Assembly: GCA_964521065.1 (NCBI GenBank)
Contig: CAZFPQ010000163.1
Span: 1 to 16,092 of the forward strand
Reading direction: 5' to 3'
DNA from: CAYVAP01 sp964521065
GTDB taxonomy: Bacteria; Bacteroidota; Bacteroidia; J057
DNA: 16,092 nucleotides
Below, one piece after another: positions 1-7,651 of the stretch; the first letter of the stretch is position 1, and every line of letters starts with the position of its first letter. Under the pieces are notes generated by a model. It had not been told where the DNA came from, searched no databases, and saw nothing but the letters and a program-made list of their open reading frames with translations. Position numbers and translations under genes: made by a program.

Positions 1-1197
1 GTATTGGACACCGTTACGGCCAAAATTGATATCGTGAACATCAACTCCTCGTTCATTGAGGAAACACCTACTCAGATCTCCATTTACGAAGGAGGCTCCA
101 TTACCTTTGCCGACTCTTCAACGGGTGATGTAAACCGCCGCAAGTGGTTCTTCCCCGGTGGAGATCCTGAAGAGGCCGGAGGTATCAGCCAAGTAGAAGA
201 TGCCAAAGTTCAGGAAATAGAAGTGGGATACTCTATCATTGGTGTATATGATGTCATGTTGGTTTCATGGCGTGTGGATCCTTTTGCCCGGCCTGATACA
301 GTATTGTTAGAAGACTTTGTCAATGTGGTCAAAAACGAAGAACCTCCTTCCGTCGTCAGCATTCAGGAAGATGCTGTGGACAGCAGCTTACATCTGACCT
401 ACAACCTCGCAATGAAGATTACCGGGGATGTTACTTCCAATTTTAGCCTTACGGTAGATGGGGCTCCGGTAGCCATCAATAGTGTGCGCCTCAATTCTTC
501 CGACAACCGGATCCTTGACATCCAACCTGCGGTCAATATTTTCCATACTTCGACCACGCTATTGAGTTACGATGGCAACGGAGGACTTTCTCGGATCAAT
601 GACGTAGCCGCTCCGGCCTTCACCGACGAAGAGGTCTCCCTCACCCTGCCTCCCAACGTGCTGGCCGCTGCCGGCATTGCCTATGATTTTGAAAATGGCA
701 ATACCACAGGTTGGGATTTGCTAAACTGGATACCTACCAATGCCAACCCCATTACCAATAATTCTGGGGTAAGCATAGAGGCAAGCACTGAAGCTCATAC
801 AGGAAATGGCGGCATGGTTATTCACCTCAATGCCAATGAAGACCTTGGGGTAGACGAGAAGAACAATTTTATCCTTAGCTCTGACTTTCTCAACTTTCCC
901 GTGACCTTGGAGGCTGGAAAGCAATACCGTTTGGAGTTTTGGTATAAGGTTGAAGGAGATGGCCTGAACCAATTTACCTGGCGATACCATTCCGGGTCAG
1001 GCTTCCCGCCCGCCGTTGGCGGTGGCTGGTCTCCCGGTGCTAGCACCGATGGATGGCAATTCCGAACTTTGAACTGGAATGCTCCCGTAGACGCAGAAGT
1101 GTTAGACGGACGGATGAGTATCCAAGTAATTGGACAGCCCAATAACGCAAAGGCAGATATCTATATTGATGATATTCTGATGTATGCCCGCGACTAG
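1..1197 (+). CDS. PKD / CBM-like carbohydrate-binding protein, 5'-truncated by window edge
   Basis: The frame is open from the first base (Val-Leu-Asp...), so the true start lies to the left; the TTG at base 4 is not a credible start. About 398 residues are visible. Residues ~22-110 look like a PKD domain (WFFPGGDPEE motif, then GVYDVMLVSW, the usual G-x-Y-D-V strand). Residues ~115-215 form a second beta-sandwich resembling Ig/SwmB-like repeats. Residues ~225-397 resemble a CBM4/9-type jelly roll (DFENGNTTGWD at the start, GKQYRLEFWYKV, and IYIDDILM at the end). There is no T9SS tail. In Bacteroidota, PKD+CBM proteins of this sort are often SusE/F-like surface glycan-binding lipoproteins encoded after a SusC/SusD pair; whether that pair sits just left of the window is unknown. 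A strong terminator follows, so this is the last gene of its transcript. The glycan ligand cannot be read from the sequence. Confidence 0.8.
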   Translation, partial: VLDTVTAKIDIVNINSSFIEETPTQISIYEGGSITFADSSTGDVNRRKWFFPGGDPEEAGGISQVEDAKVQEIEVGYSIIGVYDVMLVSWRVDPFARPDTVLLEDFVNVVKNEEPPSVVSIQEDAVDSSLHLTYNLAMKITGDVTSNFSLTVDGAPVAINSVRLNSSDNRILDIQPAVNIFHTSTTLLSYDGNGGLSRINDVAAPAFTDEEVSLTLPPNVLAAAGIAYDFENGNTTGWDLLNWIPTNANPITNNSGVSIEASTEAHTGNGGMVIHLNANEDLGVDEKNNFILSSDFLNFPVTLEAGKQYRLEFWYKVEGDGLNQFTWRYHSGSGFPPAVGGGWSPGASTDGWQFRTLNWNAPVDAEVLDGRMSIQVIGQPNNAKADIYIDDILMYARD

Positions 1198-1214
1198 AGT
1201 TAGGTAAAGCAGAG

Positions 1215-1245
1215 GTGGCCTGGCGAGAGTCAGGCCACTTTTTTT
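1215..1245 (+). terminator. Rho-independent terminator after the PKD/CBM gene
   Basis: Perfect 8-bp GC-rich stem GTGGCCTG (1215-1222) / CAGGCCAC (1231-1238) with an 8-nt loop, followed directly by seven T (1239-1245). It begins 17 bases after the stop codon and separates this transcript from the sulfatase. Confidence 0.92.
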
Positions 1246-1290
1246 ATGGTAAGCATTGAGTCTTTTTTCCTATATATTCCCAATCTGATG

Positions 1291-1305
1291 GCCCATTCAA
1301 TGGGC
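1291..1305. promoter_or_regulatory. 15-bp perfect palindrome upstream of the sulfatase
   Basis: GCCCATT-C-AATGGGC is a 7-1-7 inverted repeat located 38 bases before the ATG of the sulfatase. The one-base centre is too tight for an RNA hairpin loop with all pairs formed, so a DNA operator is more natural than a terminator. The binding protein is unknown and the assignment is inference. Confidence 0.35.
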
Positions 1306-1343
1306 ATTTTGATTTGAACTTGTACCAACTTTTTTATCCATCC

Positions 1344-3191
1344 ATGACCCGAATACCTGCCATTCAGCTGCTTGGAGCATGTTTAAGTGTGATCGCTGTC
1401 CTCACCTGGGGAGCATGTAAAACGAGTCTTGCCCAGTCAAGCTCTCGTCCCAACGTCATCCTCATCATGACAGATGACCAAGGCTACGGAGACTTGGCCT
1501 GCCACGGGAACCCATTTCTCAAAACGCCAGCTTTGGACAGTCTTTATGCCCAAAGTATTCGCTTAAGTGATTTTCATGTCGGTACGACCTGTTCACCCAC
1601 TCGTGCTGCTTTGATGACGGGTCTCAATTGCAACCGGGTAGGAGTGTGGCATACCATTGCGGGACGTTCTCAACTGAGGCCAGAGTTCCTGACCATGGCC
1701 GAGGTTTTTGCTCAAAATGGCTATCGGACGGGCATGTTTGGCAAATGGCATTTGGGAGACAATTATCCCATGCGCCCCCAAGATCAGGGTTTTGAGCATG
1801 CCTTTTATCATGGAGCAGGTGGGGTAGGGCAGATGCCTGATTATTGGAACAATGATTACTTTGACGATCATTACATGTTGAATGGAGAGCCAGGCGGCTA
1901 TGAGGGGTATTGTACCGACGTGTGGTTCAATGCCACTCTTGACTTCATTGAAGAAAAAAAGAATGGGCAAGAACCCTTCTTTGCCTACCTCGCCACCAAT
2001 GCTCCTCATGGACCCTATCATGTAGATTCTAGCTATATCCGTCCCTATTTGGGTAATCCAGACATCGTGGTCCCCAATTTTTATGGGATGATCACCCAAC
2101 TGGATGACAACATGCGGGTCTTGATGAATAAGTTAGAAGAATGGGGCATCTCTGAGAATACCATCTTGATTTTTATGACGGACAATGGCTCTTCGGCCGC
2201 CGCACGGCTTGACCGTGAGGGGTATGTACGAAAAGGGTATAACGCAGGTCTTCGCGGTATGAAGGGAAGTCAATATGAAGGGGGACATAAAGTTCCTTGT
2301 TTCATTCGTTGGCCCAAACAGGGCTGGATGGGAGGCAGAGACATCGCACAATTAACGGCACACCTAGATTTGATTCCCACCTTTATCGATGCGTTGAACC
2401 TCGAAATCCCAGAGGATTATGCTTTCGATGGACTCAGCCTGCTGCCCTTATTTGAGGCTTCAACGGAACCAGAGCCTTGGGACTCACGCGTGATCATCAC
2501 GGACACCCAGCGGGATGATTTTCCTGAGAAATGGAAAAAGTCTGCGACGATGCAGGGGGCTTGGCGTCTGATCAATGGCAAAGAGCTATACCATATAGAC
2601 AAAGACCCTGGGCAAAGAAATGATGTAGCCAGTGAACATCCTGTGAAGGTAGCAGAGCTGAGAAAAGCCTATGAAGAGTGGTGGGAAGACTTAGAACCCA
2701 GCTTCGAGGCAACCCCCAGGCCCATCATCGGTGATGCCAATCAGCCTGATGCGGTCTTGTACTCTCATGATTGGCACGAAGTAAAAGATCAGGAAGGGGA
2801 AAGAGGGCGAACTCCCTGGAACCAGAAGCAAGTGAGAGAAGGCTTGGCGACCAATGGATTTTGGACGGTGGAAATTGCAGAAGGAGCAGAATACGAGGTT
2901 TCGCTGTGTCGATGGCCGCTGGAATCAGGTCTTGCCCTGCAAGCTGGAGTAGAAATGAAACCTGCCGTAGATGGAGGGCAGGCTTTGCCTGAAGGAAAGG
3001 CTTTTGCAATTGAAAGCGCTAAACTTAAAATTGGTGAACAATCTTGGGAGCAAGAGGTAGAAGATGGCCTCGACAGAGCCAGCTTTTCTGTCAAGCTAGA
3101 CCCAGGCCCTACCCATATTCAAACTTGGTTTAGGGATGAGGAAGGAAAGCAGTGGGGAGCTTATTACGTGTATATCAAGAAAAAAAGTTAA
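1344..3191 (+). CDS. Family S1 formylglycine-dependent sulfatase, secreted
   Basis: I start at ATG 1344 (615 aa) rather than the in-frame TTG 1314, because a signal peptide begins there (basic MTR, hydrophobic stretch, probable cleavage in TSLA-QSS). The type I sulfatase fold is clear: metal-binding DD44-45 in IMTDDQGYGD; the signature CSPTR with Cys83 as the residue matured to formylglycine and Arg87; GKWHLGD (Lys134, His136); His222 in NAPHGPYH; Asp280-Asn281 in FMTDNGS; Lys307. The C-terminal ~150 residues (DWHEV..PWNQ, NGFWTVE, RWPLES) form the beta-rich extension common in arylsulfatase-like S1 members. It should hydrolyse sulfate esters on carbohydrate in the periplasm, or at the surface if exported further; no T9SS tail is present. 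With the GH16 gene downstream, a sulfated galactan substrate is plausible. The S1 subfamily and sulfate position cannot be assigned by eye. No sulfatase-maturating enzyme lies in the window. Confidence 0.93.
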   Translation: MTRIPAIQLLGACLSVIAVLTWGACKTSLAQSSSRPNVILIMTDDQGYGDLACHGNPFLKTPALDSLYAQSIRLSDFHVGTTCSPTRAALMTGLNCNRVGVWHTIAGRSQLRPEFLTMAEVFAQNGYRTGMFGKWHLGDNYPMRPQDQGFEHAFYHGAGGVGQMPDYWNNDYFDDHYMLNGEPGGYEGYCTDVWFNATLDFIEEKKNGQEPFFAYLATNAPHGPYHVDSSYIRPYLGNPDIVVPNFYGMITQLDDNMRVLMNKLEEWGISENTILIFMTDNGSSAAARLDREGYVRKGYNAGLRGMKGSQYEGGHKVPCFIRWPKQGWMGGRDIAQLTAHLDLIPTFIDALNLEIPEDYAFDGLSLLPLFEASTEPEPWDSRVIITDTQRDDFPEKWKKSATMQGAWRLINGKELYHIDKDPGQRNDVASEHPVKVAELRKAYEEWWEDLEPSFEATPRPIIGDANQPDAVLYSHDWHEVKDQEGERGRTPWNQKQVREGLATNGFWTVEIAEGAEYEVSLCRWPLESGLALQAGVEMKPAVDGGQALPEGKAFAIESAKLKIGEQSWEQEVEDGLDRASFSVKLDPGPTHIQTWFRDEEGKQWGAYYVYIKKKS

Positions 3192-3193
3192 TG

Positions 3194-3290
3194 AAGAAAG
3201 GCCGGCTTTTTATCCCCTATCCTTCTGCCTGGTGAAGTATTGTTCCAGCTTGCAAAAGGAGAGACAAATGGGTTAAAGCCTGCCTTTTTT
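3194..3290 (+). terminator. Possible long-loop hairpin with T-tract after the sulfatase
   Basis: Bases 3194-3206 (AAGAAAGGCCGGC) pair with 3278-3290 (GCCTGCCTTTTTT): eleven Watson-Crick pairs, one G-T and one C/T mismatch, across a 71-base loop. The right arm ends in six T. The large loop and the use of the T-run inside the stem make it an atypical terminator; it may instead be an mRNA 3' stabilising structure or chance. Confidence 0.3.
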
Positions 3291-3312
3291 GATTTTTATA
3301 TCTATTTCATTT

Positions 3313-3475
3313 ATGGAAGTAGCTATCAGATGTATTATAATTGATGACGTCGAAAATTATAACTAAGTGAATAGGTCAATTATTGAAATTGTCATCCCAG
3401 TCTTTAGACTTAAATCCAAGCTGTAAGTCGAAAGAGGAAAAGTGTAGAAGAGAAAGAATCTGTCAATTAGCCATC
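3313..3475 (+). pseudogene. Possible decayed N-terminus of a LytTR-type response regulator
   Basis: An ATG at 3313 opens a 17-codon frame, MEVAIRCIIIDDVENYN, ending in TAA at 3364-3366. The first residues match the usual opening of LytTR-family receiver domains in Bacteroidota (IRCIIIDD, first beta strand plus the acidic pair). After the stop the same frame continues NRSIIEIV, which suits helix 1. One frame over, bases ~3387-3460 read HPSL, then IQAVS, then KSVEEKESV, in the order and rough spacing of strand 2 and helix 2, but with further stops. No later receiver parts (phosphorylatable Asp, K105-type Lys) or LytTR DNA-binding domain are seen. I read this as a possible gene relic with a nonsense change and at least one frameshift. 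It could also be a chance match to a short motif. Confidence 0.33.
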
Positions 3476-3688
3476 GTGTAGCAAGCAGAGATAAGGCATC
3501 AGTTCTTGTCCTGAGAGAGGTTTAGCCTGATTGGTTCATCAGACTAAGCAGCAGAGGGGAATGTGATTTTTCCAATTAGATCCCTGTTATCAGGCTATTC
3601 TTCTCTTAGGATATTGGAGAGCTTTATAGGTTGATTTGGATGATTTGTCGTGAAAATGTGTAATAATTATCAATAACTATTTTCAATT

Positions 3689-5617
3689 ATGAAGCGACAC
3701 GTGCTACTCGTCCTCATCTGTTTTTGGCTGGCCAATCTTGGCTTTGCTCAGTCCAACCCTACTTTCAATTCTGGAGAAGATCCCAAGCCTAGTGGGAAAC
3801 AATGGCAACTGGTAGGAAACCTCTCTGATGAATTTAGCGGAAGTTCCTTAGATCTGGTCAAATGGCGTAATACCGATCCTAGCCGTTGGATTGGCCGGGC
3901 TCCGGGGATCTTCAAACAGAACACCGTTTCGGTAGCTAATGGAAACATGCGCATCACCAACTACAAACTTGCGACCCCAGAATGGCACAACGGCAGCCAG
4001 TTTACCCATGCGGGGGGGCACGTGATCTCAGAAAATAGAGGTCAAGTAGGGTACTACTACGAGGCTAGAATGAAAGCAAACAAAACCTTCATGTCTTCGA
4101 CCTTTTGGTTGATCAACTATAGAAACGAAGGTACAGGCTGCGATCAGCGGGTGACCGAACTCGACATCCAAGAATGTGTGGGATATATCAATAGTTCCCA
4201 GAGTTGGACCCAAGATTTTGACCAATCTATGCACTCCAACACCCACAGCCGAAACGTAACCTGTAGCGAACCAACCGGTTCTCGAGGCAACGATACCCCT
4301 ACCAGCGGCAAAGTTTGGGCGGGCTACCACGTTTATGGGGCTTGGTGGAAAAGTCCCACGGAAATCCAGTTCTTCCTGGATGGAAACTATGTATACAGCG
4401 TTACTCCCTACGCTGATTTTGATTTGCCCATGTACATCAAGCTGGTTACCGAAACTTACGACTGGAACCCCGTCCCTGCCGATGGAGGCATGACGGGGAC
4501 TTGGACCGAAAGAACCACCTTCTACGATTGGGTAAGGACCTGGGAGCTGGTCAATGCTCCCAACTGCACCGACCAGATCTCCTTTAACCCTCCTACTTCG
4601 GTTCCCTCTCAGACTTCTTACACCATCAGTGTTGATTACACCGCATGTCAATCTCGAGACGTGGTCGTAGAGTTTTGGGACACTAACTGGATCGCCTCTG
4701 CCACCAAGACGGTAAGTCAAGGCTCTGGTAGCACCAGTCTGACCATCAACTTGCCTGCTGCCCCAACTCCAGGCAGCAATTATATCTGGAAGACCAGCAT
4801 CCGCCCCGTGGGAACCAATTGGCAGTCCAACCTAGATAACGACCAGCAGAACGGGGTAACCGTAACCGCTGGGCAGCTTATTGCCGATGGGCGCTATGCC
4901 ATCAAAAGCAAGGCCAACAATTACTATTTAGGAGCTCCCAATTGGAGCCATGTAGGCAATAACTACAACGCCATCACCGTCACCCCTGGACCCTACAATG
5001 ACCAACGTTGGGATTTTACCCACTTAGGCAACGACGTTTATCAAATCAAAATGGCCTGCTGTGGCCGTTATTTGGAAGTTCCTTACGCCAATTGCACGAA
5101 CGGATCCAACGTGGGAACCTGGACTTCCGCTAGCGCTTCGCATCAAAAATGGAAATTGGAACAGGTAGGTAGCTACTACATGTTTAAGCCCACCCATTGT
5201 TTGACACAAGCCATGGATCGTGAACCCAATAGCGGCACCTCTCAGTCTCAAGGAAATGACAATGTCCACACCTGGTCAGCCAATAGTTCTAACAACAACC
5301 AACTTTGGGAAATCATTCCCAATGCCAATGCAAGGATGGCTGCAACAGGGATTTCTAGGTTGACTGTCTCCCCCAATCCTATTTCTTCTGGCCCCCTTAA
5401 CGTGAACTTTTACATGTCGGCACCTGGGGAGGCTTCTCTGAGCTTGCAAGATGTGCAGGGAAGGGAGCTGTACCAACACAACTACTCGGATCTTCCCGAA
5501 GGAGAGAGCAAGGTAAAGTTACCCGCTGAAGCGCTATCGGAGCTTGCTAGTGGAATGTATTTACTCAAGTTGCGGACCGCTGAACGTTCAGAGACCCATA
5601 AAGTCTGGATAAAATAG
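3689..5617 (+). CDS. Secreted GH16 endo-glycanase with ricin-type lectin domain and T9SS sorting tail
   Basis: 642 aa from ATG 3689. Signal peptide at ~1-21 (cleavage near GFA-QSN). The GH16 catalytic domain spans ~38-290, with the beta-bulge active site ELDIQE: Glu157 nucleophile, Asp159, Glu162 acid/base. The surrounding GYYYEARMKA and SSTFWLINY strands resemble agarase/porphyranase-type GH16 rather than xyloglucan or lichenan enzymes. Residues ~292-395 form a small beta-sandwich. Residues ~397-545 are a ricin-type beta-trefoil with three QxW motifs (QRW 439-441, QKW, QLW), probably CBM13-like. Residues ~556-642 are a type A T9SS C-terminal domain (SPNPISSGPLNV, GMYLLKL, final KVWIK), so the enzyme should be exported across the outer membrane and released or anchored. 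It likely starts depolymerisation of a (sulfated) galactan outside the cell. Substrate class is inference; the GH16 family is firm. Confidence 0.92.
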   Translation: MKRHVLLVLICFWLANLGFAQSNPTFNSGEDPKPSGKQWQLVGNLSDEFSGSSLDLVKWRNTDPSRWIGRAPGIFKQNTVSVANGNMRITNYKLATPEWHNGSQFTHAGGHVISENRGQVGYYYEARMKANKTFMSSTFWLINYRNEGTGCDQRVTELDIQECVGYINSSQSWTQDFDQSMHSNTHSRNVTCSEPTGSRGNDTPTSGKVWAGYHVYGAWWKSPTEIQFFLDGNYVYSVTPYADFDLPMYIKLVTETYDWNPVPADGGMTGTWTERTTFYDWVRTWELVNAPNCTDQISFNPPTSVPSQTSYTISVDYTACQSRDVVVEFWDTNWIASATKTVSQGSGSTSLTINLPAAPTPGSNYIWKTSIRPVGTNWQSNLDNDQQNGVTVTAGQLIADGRYAIKSKANNYYLGAPNWSHVGNNYNAITVTPGPYNDQRWDFTHLGNDVYQIKMACCGRYLEVPYANCTNGSNVGTWTSASASHQKWKLEQVGSYYMFKPTHCLTQAMDREPNSGTSQSQGNDNVHTWSANSSNNNQLWEIIPNANARMAATGISRLTVSPNPISSGPLNVNFYMSAPGEASLSLQDVQGRELYQHNYSDLPEGESKVKLPAEALSELASGMYLLKLRTAERSETHKVWIK

Positions 5618-5651
5618 ACTTCGTCCTCTCAGCTAAAACTGGTTTTGTACC

Positions 5652-5689
5652 GGGTCCCTCTACCTGCTCAAGCGGAGTTAGAGGGACCC
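5652..5689. terminator. Strong hairpin terminator after GH16 gene
   Basis: Perfect 11-bp stem GGGTCCCTCTA (5652-5662) / TAGAGGGACCC (5679-5689) with a 16-base loop, 35 bases after the GH16 stop. It is followed by the T-rich but interrupted TGTCTAGTTTATTTTCATTT. It should separate the GH16 transcript from the next operon. Confidence 0.8.
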
Positions 5690-5853
5690 TGTCTAGTTTA
5701 TTTTCATTTCCTCCAAGCCAGATGGCTGAGATCCTCGCTTTGGCTGAATCACCGAAATTGCTAGCATTGGATCCATTTGAGGCAGAGTCTCATCACAAAA
5801 CTGGGTTTATTGGCTCCTACCCATAAAGCCATTCCATCGCTTGATAAAATTCT
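5690..5853 (+). promoter_or_regulatory. Presumed promoter/leader of the lactonase-DUF1080-glycosidase operon
   Basis: The only sizeable non-coding stretch ahead of the three-gene operon, located after a strong terminator. It contains a 34-codon ATG frame (5722-5826, MAEILALAESPK...) with no recognisable similarity; I do not call it a gene. No clear promoter consensus or Shine-Dalgarno was found; the base context before ATG 5854 is AT-rich. Confidence 0.4.
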
Positions 5854-6714
5854 ATGTCAACGTTTCGCATACCCTTGGTTGATACTCACTTACATCTTTG
5901 GGACTTAGCAGAGCTACGCTATCCCTGGTTAGATGAGGAGGAGTCCATTAACCAAAACTTCCTATTGGCTGATTATCAGCAGGCAACGAAGAACCTGGAC
6001 GTCAGTCAAATGGTATTCATGCAATGTGACTGCCTGCCAGAGCAAAATGTAGCAGAAGCAAGATGGGTAGCAAAGCTGATGGAACAGGATACTCGCTTGG
6101 CAGGGATGGTGGCCTTTGCTCCACTCGAAAAAGGCACTTCTGCTCGAGAAGACATAGATGAGCTGCTGGCAGCCAATCCCAAAATCAAGGGAATCCGCCG
6201 CCTGCTACAAGGGCAGCCCGACCTAGACTTTTGCTTACAACCCGACTTTATTGCCGGAGTCGCTCTCTTGGCCGACTATGGGCTGCCCTTTGATCTTTGT
6301 CTTAACTATCGACATTTGCCCTACGTGGTAGAGTTTGCCACACAAATCCCCCAGGTGAAAATGGTGGTGGACCACATAGCTAAACCCGATATCAAAGGGG
6401 GAGAGTTTGATTTGTGGGCCAAAGGCATGGCAGAGTTGGCAGAGTTGGAGCATGTGCATTGCAAGTTGTCCAGCCTAGCCACCGAAGCGGACCAAGAAAA
6501 TTGGCAAGCAGAGGACCTGCGTCCTTATCTCAATCATGTGATCCAGCACTTTGGGGTAGAGCGTTGTTTTTTTGCCAGTGACTGGCCCGTAGTTACCTTG
6601 GCGGCGAGCCTAGAAACCAGTGTGCTTACGCTCTACCAACTATTAGAAGGCCATACAGATGAGCAATTGAGAGCCATATTCAGTGAAAACGGCAAGGCTT
6701 TCTACCAAATCTAA
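5854..6714 (+). CDS. COG3618/Amidohydrolase_2 sugar lactonase, cytosolic
   Basis: 286 aa from ATG 5854 with no signal peptide, so cytosolic. It is a TIM-barrel amidohydrolase of the Amidohydrolase_2 (PF04909) type. The HxH pair is His12/His14 in VDTHLHLWD; His174 lies in VDHIAKPDI; the late-strand Asp243 lies in ASDWPV; and the C-terminal ENGKAFYQI helix (N279) is typical. The length fits COG3618 enzymes, which include L-fucono-1,5-lactonase, L-rhamnonolactonase-type and galactarolactone-type hydrolases or isomerases. The likely role is opening an aldonolactone made by a sugar dehydrogenase in a non-phosphorylating sugar pathway. It is the first gene of an apparent operon, 26 bases before the DUF1080 gene. 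The sugar is not readable from the sequence: L-fucose, L-galactose and L-rhamnose are all possible. The matching dehydrogenase is not in the window. Confidence 0.82.
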   Translation: MSTFRIPLVDTHLHLWDLAELRYPWLDEEESINQNFLLADYQQATKNLDVSQMVFMQCDCLPEQNVAEARWVAKLMEQDTRLAGMVAFAPLEKGTSAREDIDELLAANPKIKGIRRLLQGQPDLDFCLQPDFIAGVALLADYGLPFDLCLNYRHLPYVVEFATQIPQVKMVVDHIAKPDIKGGEFDLWAKGMAELAELEHVHCKLSSLATEADQENWQAEDLRPYLNHVIQHFGVERCFFASDWPVVTLAASLETSVLTLYQLLEGHTDEQLRAIFSENGKAFYQI

Positions 6715-6740
6715 CCCTACTTATCTCGACTTTTATCAAG

Positions 6741-7610
6741 ATGAAAAGACTGCTATTTCTGATCCTCGTCCTGCCCTGTCTGAGTTTTGAGGCATGGCCC
6801 CCATCCTCCCATCCCGAAGGATGGCAGACGCTGTTAGATGCAGAATTAAGTCAGTGGGATATCTTTATGGGGGTGCCTCATTACAGTGTTGAACTGGAAG
6901 GATACGAAAAAGGAGATGGGAGAAATGGAACTCCGATTGGCTTACATAAAGACCCTCTTCAAGTATTTCAAGTAGAAATGGAGGGGAAGGAACCCGTTTT
7001 ACACATTTCAGGTGAAATCTACGGAGGCCTTAGTACCAAACAAGAGTATGAAAATTACCACCTAACCCTACAGTTCAAATTTGGTGAGAAAAAGTATGCG
7101 CCTCGTCTCAAAGACAAGCGAGATAGTGGACTCCTCTACCATTGTCAGGAGCCACACGGTCAGTTTTGGAACGTGTGGATGCGATCTCAAGAATTGCAGA
7201 TTCAAGAAACCGATTGTGGTGACTTTTTTGCCCTAGCAGGAGTGAGCATGGACATTCGAGCCACTGAACGCAAGGAAAATGGCAAGACTTTCTGGTTTTA
7301 TGATCCAGCGGGAGAACTTCAAACCTTTAAGTCACGCTGCCGCCGGGCGGCCAATTTTGAGAATCCTCACGGGGAATGGTCTACCATTGAGCTCATCTGT
7401 TTAGGTGGAAAAGCCTATCACATTGTGAATGGCCAAATTGTGATGGTGCTAGAAAATTCTCAGCAGTACCAAGATGGGGTAGGGGAATCACTGACCAAGG
7501 GGAAAATTCAGTTGCAATCCGAAGCCGCCGAAATTTTTTACAAAGACATTCGCATCCGCTCCATCCAAAAGCTACCAAAGAAATTTGCCCGGCAAATGAG
7601 GGGTAAATAA
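6741..7610 (+). CDS. Secreted DUF1080 (3-keto-disaccharide hydrolase family) protein
   Basis: 289 aa from ATG 6741, with a signal peptide (MKRLLFLILVLPCLSFEA). Residues ~25-277 match the PF06439 concanavalin-like fold: GWQTLLDAELSQW at the start, RDSGLLYH (127-134), MRSQELQIQE followed by DCGDFF (147-163), HGEWSTIEL, HIVNGQIV (227-234), and the closing IFYKDIRIRSI strand. Family members hydrolyse 3-keto-glycosides after oxidation by Gfo/Idh/MocA-type oxidoreductases; other members are only annotated as binding modules. No such oxidoreductase is in the window, so this function is inference. It has no T9SS tail and probably works in the periplasm. Spacing of 26 bases before and 41 after supports co-transcription with the lactonase and the putative glycosidase. 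The tail beyond 277 is Lys/Arg-rich. Confidence 0.85.
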   Translation: MKRLLFLILVLPCLSFEAWPPSSHPEGWQTLLDAELSQWDIFMGVPHYSVELEGYEKGDGRNGTPIGLHKDPLQVFQVEMEGKEPVLHISGEIYGGLSTKQEYENYHLTLQFKFGEKKYAPRLKDKRDSGLLYHCQEPHGQFWNVWMRSQELQIQETDCGDFFALAGVSMDIRATERKENGKTFWFYDPAGELQTFKSRCRRAANFENPHGEWSTIELICLGGKAYHIVNGQIVMVLENSQQYQDGVGESLTKGKIQLQSEAAEIFYKDIRIRSIQKLPKKFARQMRGK

Positions 7611-7651
7611 TACATTCAACTCTTTACATCTATACTTGAAAATCCTAGCCC

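Larger units (their letters stand above)
3192..3688. other. Long intergenic region between sulfatase and GH16 gene
   Basis: About 500 bases with no intact gene. It contains a possible 3'-UTR hairpin (3194-3290), a possible response-regulator remnant (about 3313-3475), and an AT-rich leader just before the GH16 ATG, which is presumably the GH16 promoter region. I could not identify a convincing Bacteroidota -33/-7 pair. No tRNA-like or known riboswitch fold was recognised. Confidence 0.6.

Noticed and set aside
4..6. TTG start codon for the first gene
   Set aside because: The frame is open to the window edge and no signal peptide follows, so the gene simply continues to the left.
1314..1316. 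TTG start for the sulfatase
   Set aside because: The ATG at 1344 begins a standard signal peptide; the ten extra residues would precede it without purpose.
1593..2099. 168-codon minus-strand frame inside the sulfatase
   Set aside because: It mirrors the conserved sulfatase core, including the CSPTR region; no family resemblance.
4028..4720. 230-codon open frame on the minus strand inside the GH16 gene
   Set aside because: It lies wholly opposite conserved GH16 catalytic sequence, has no recognisable domain or signal, and is explained by codon bias of the sense gene.
5722..5826. 34-codon ATG frame ahead of the lactonase
   Set aside because: No recognisable similarity and no supporting context; a frame of this length is expected by chance. 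Mentioned in the leader entry only.
6426..6450. GCAGAGTTG repeated twice inside the lactonase
   Set aside because: A short coding coincidence giving AELAELE in a helix; no sign of an expanding repeat.
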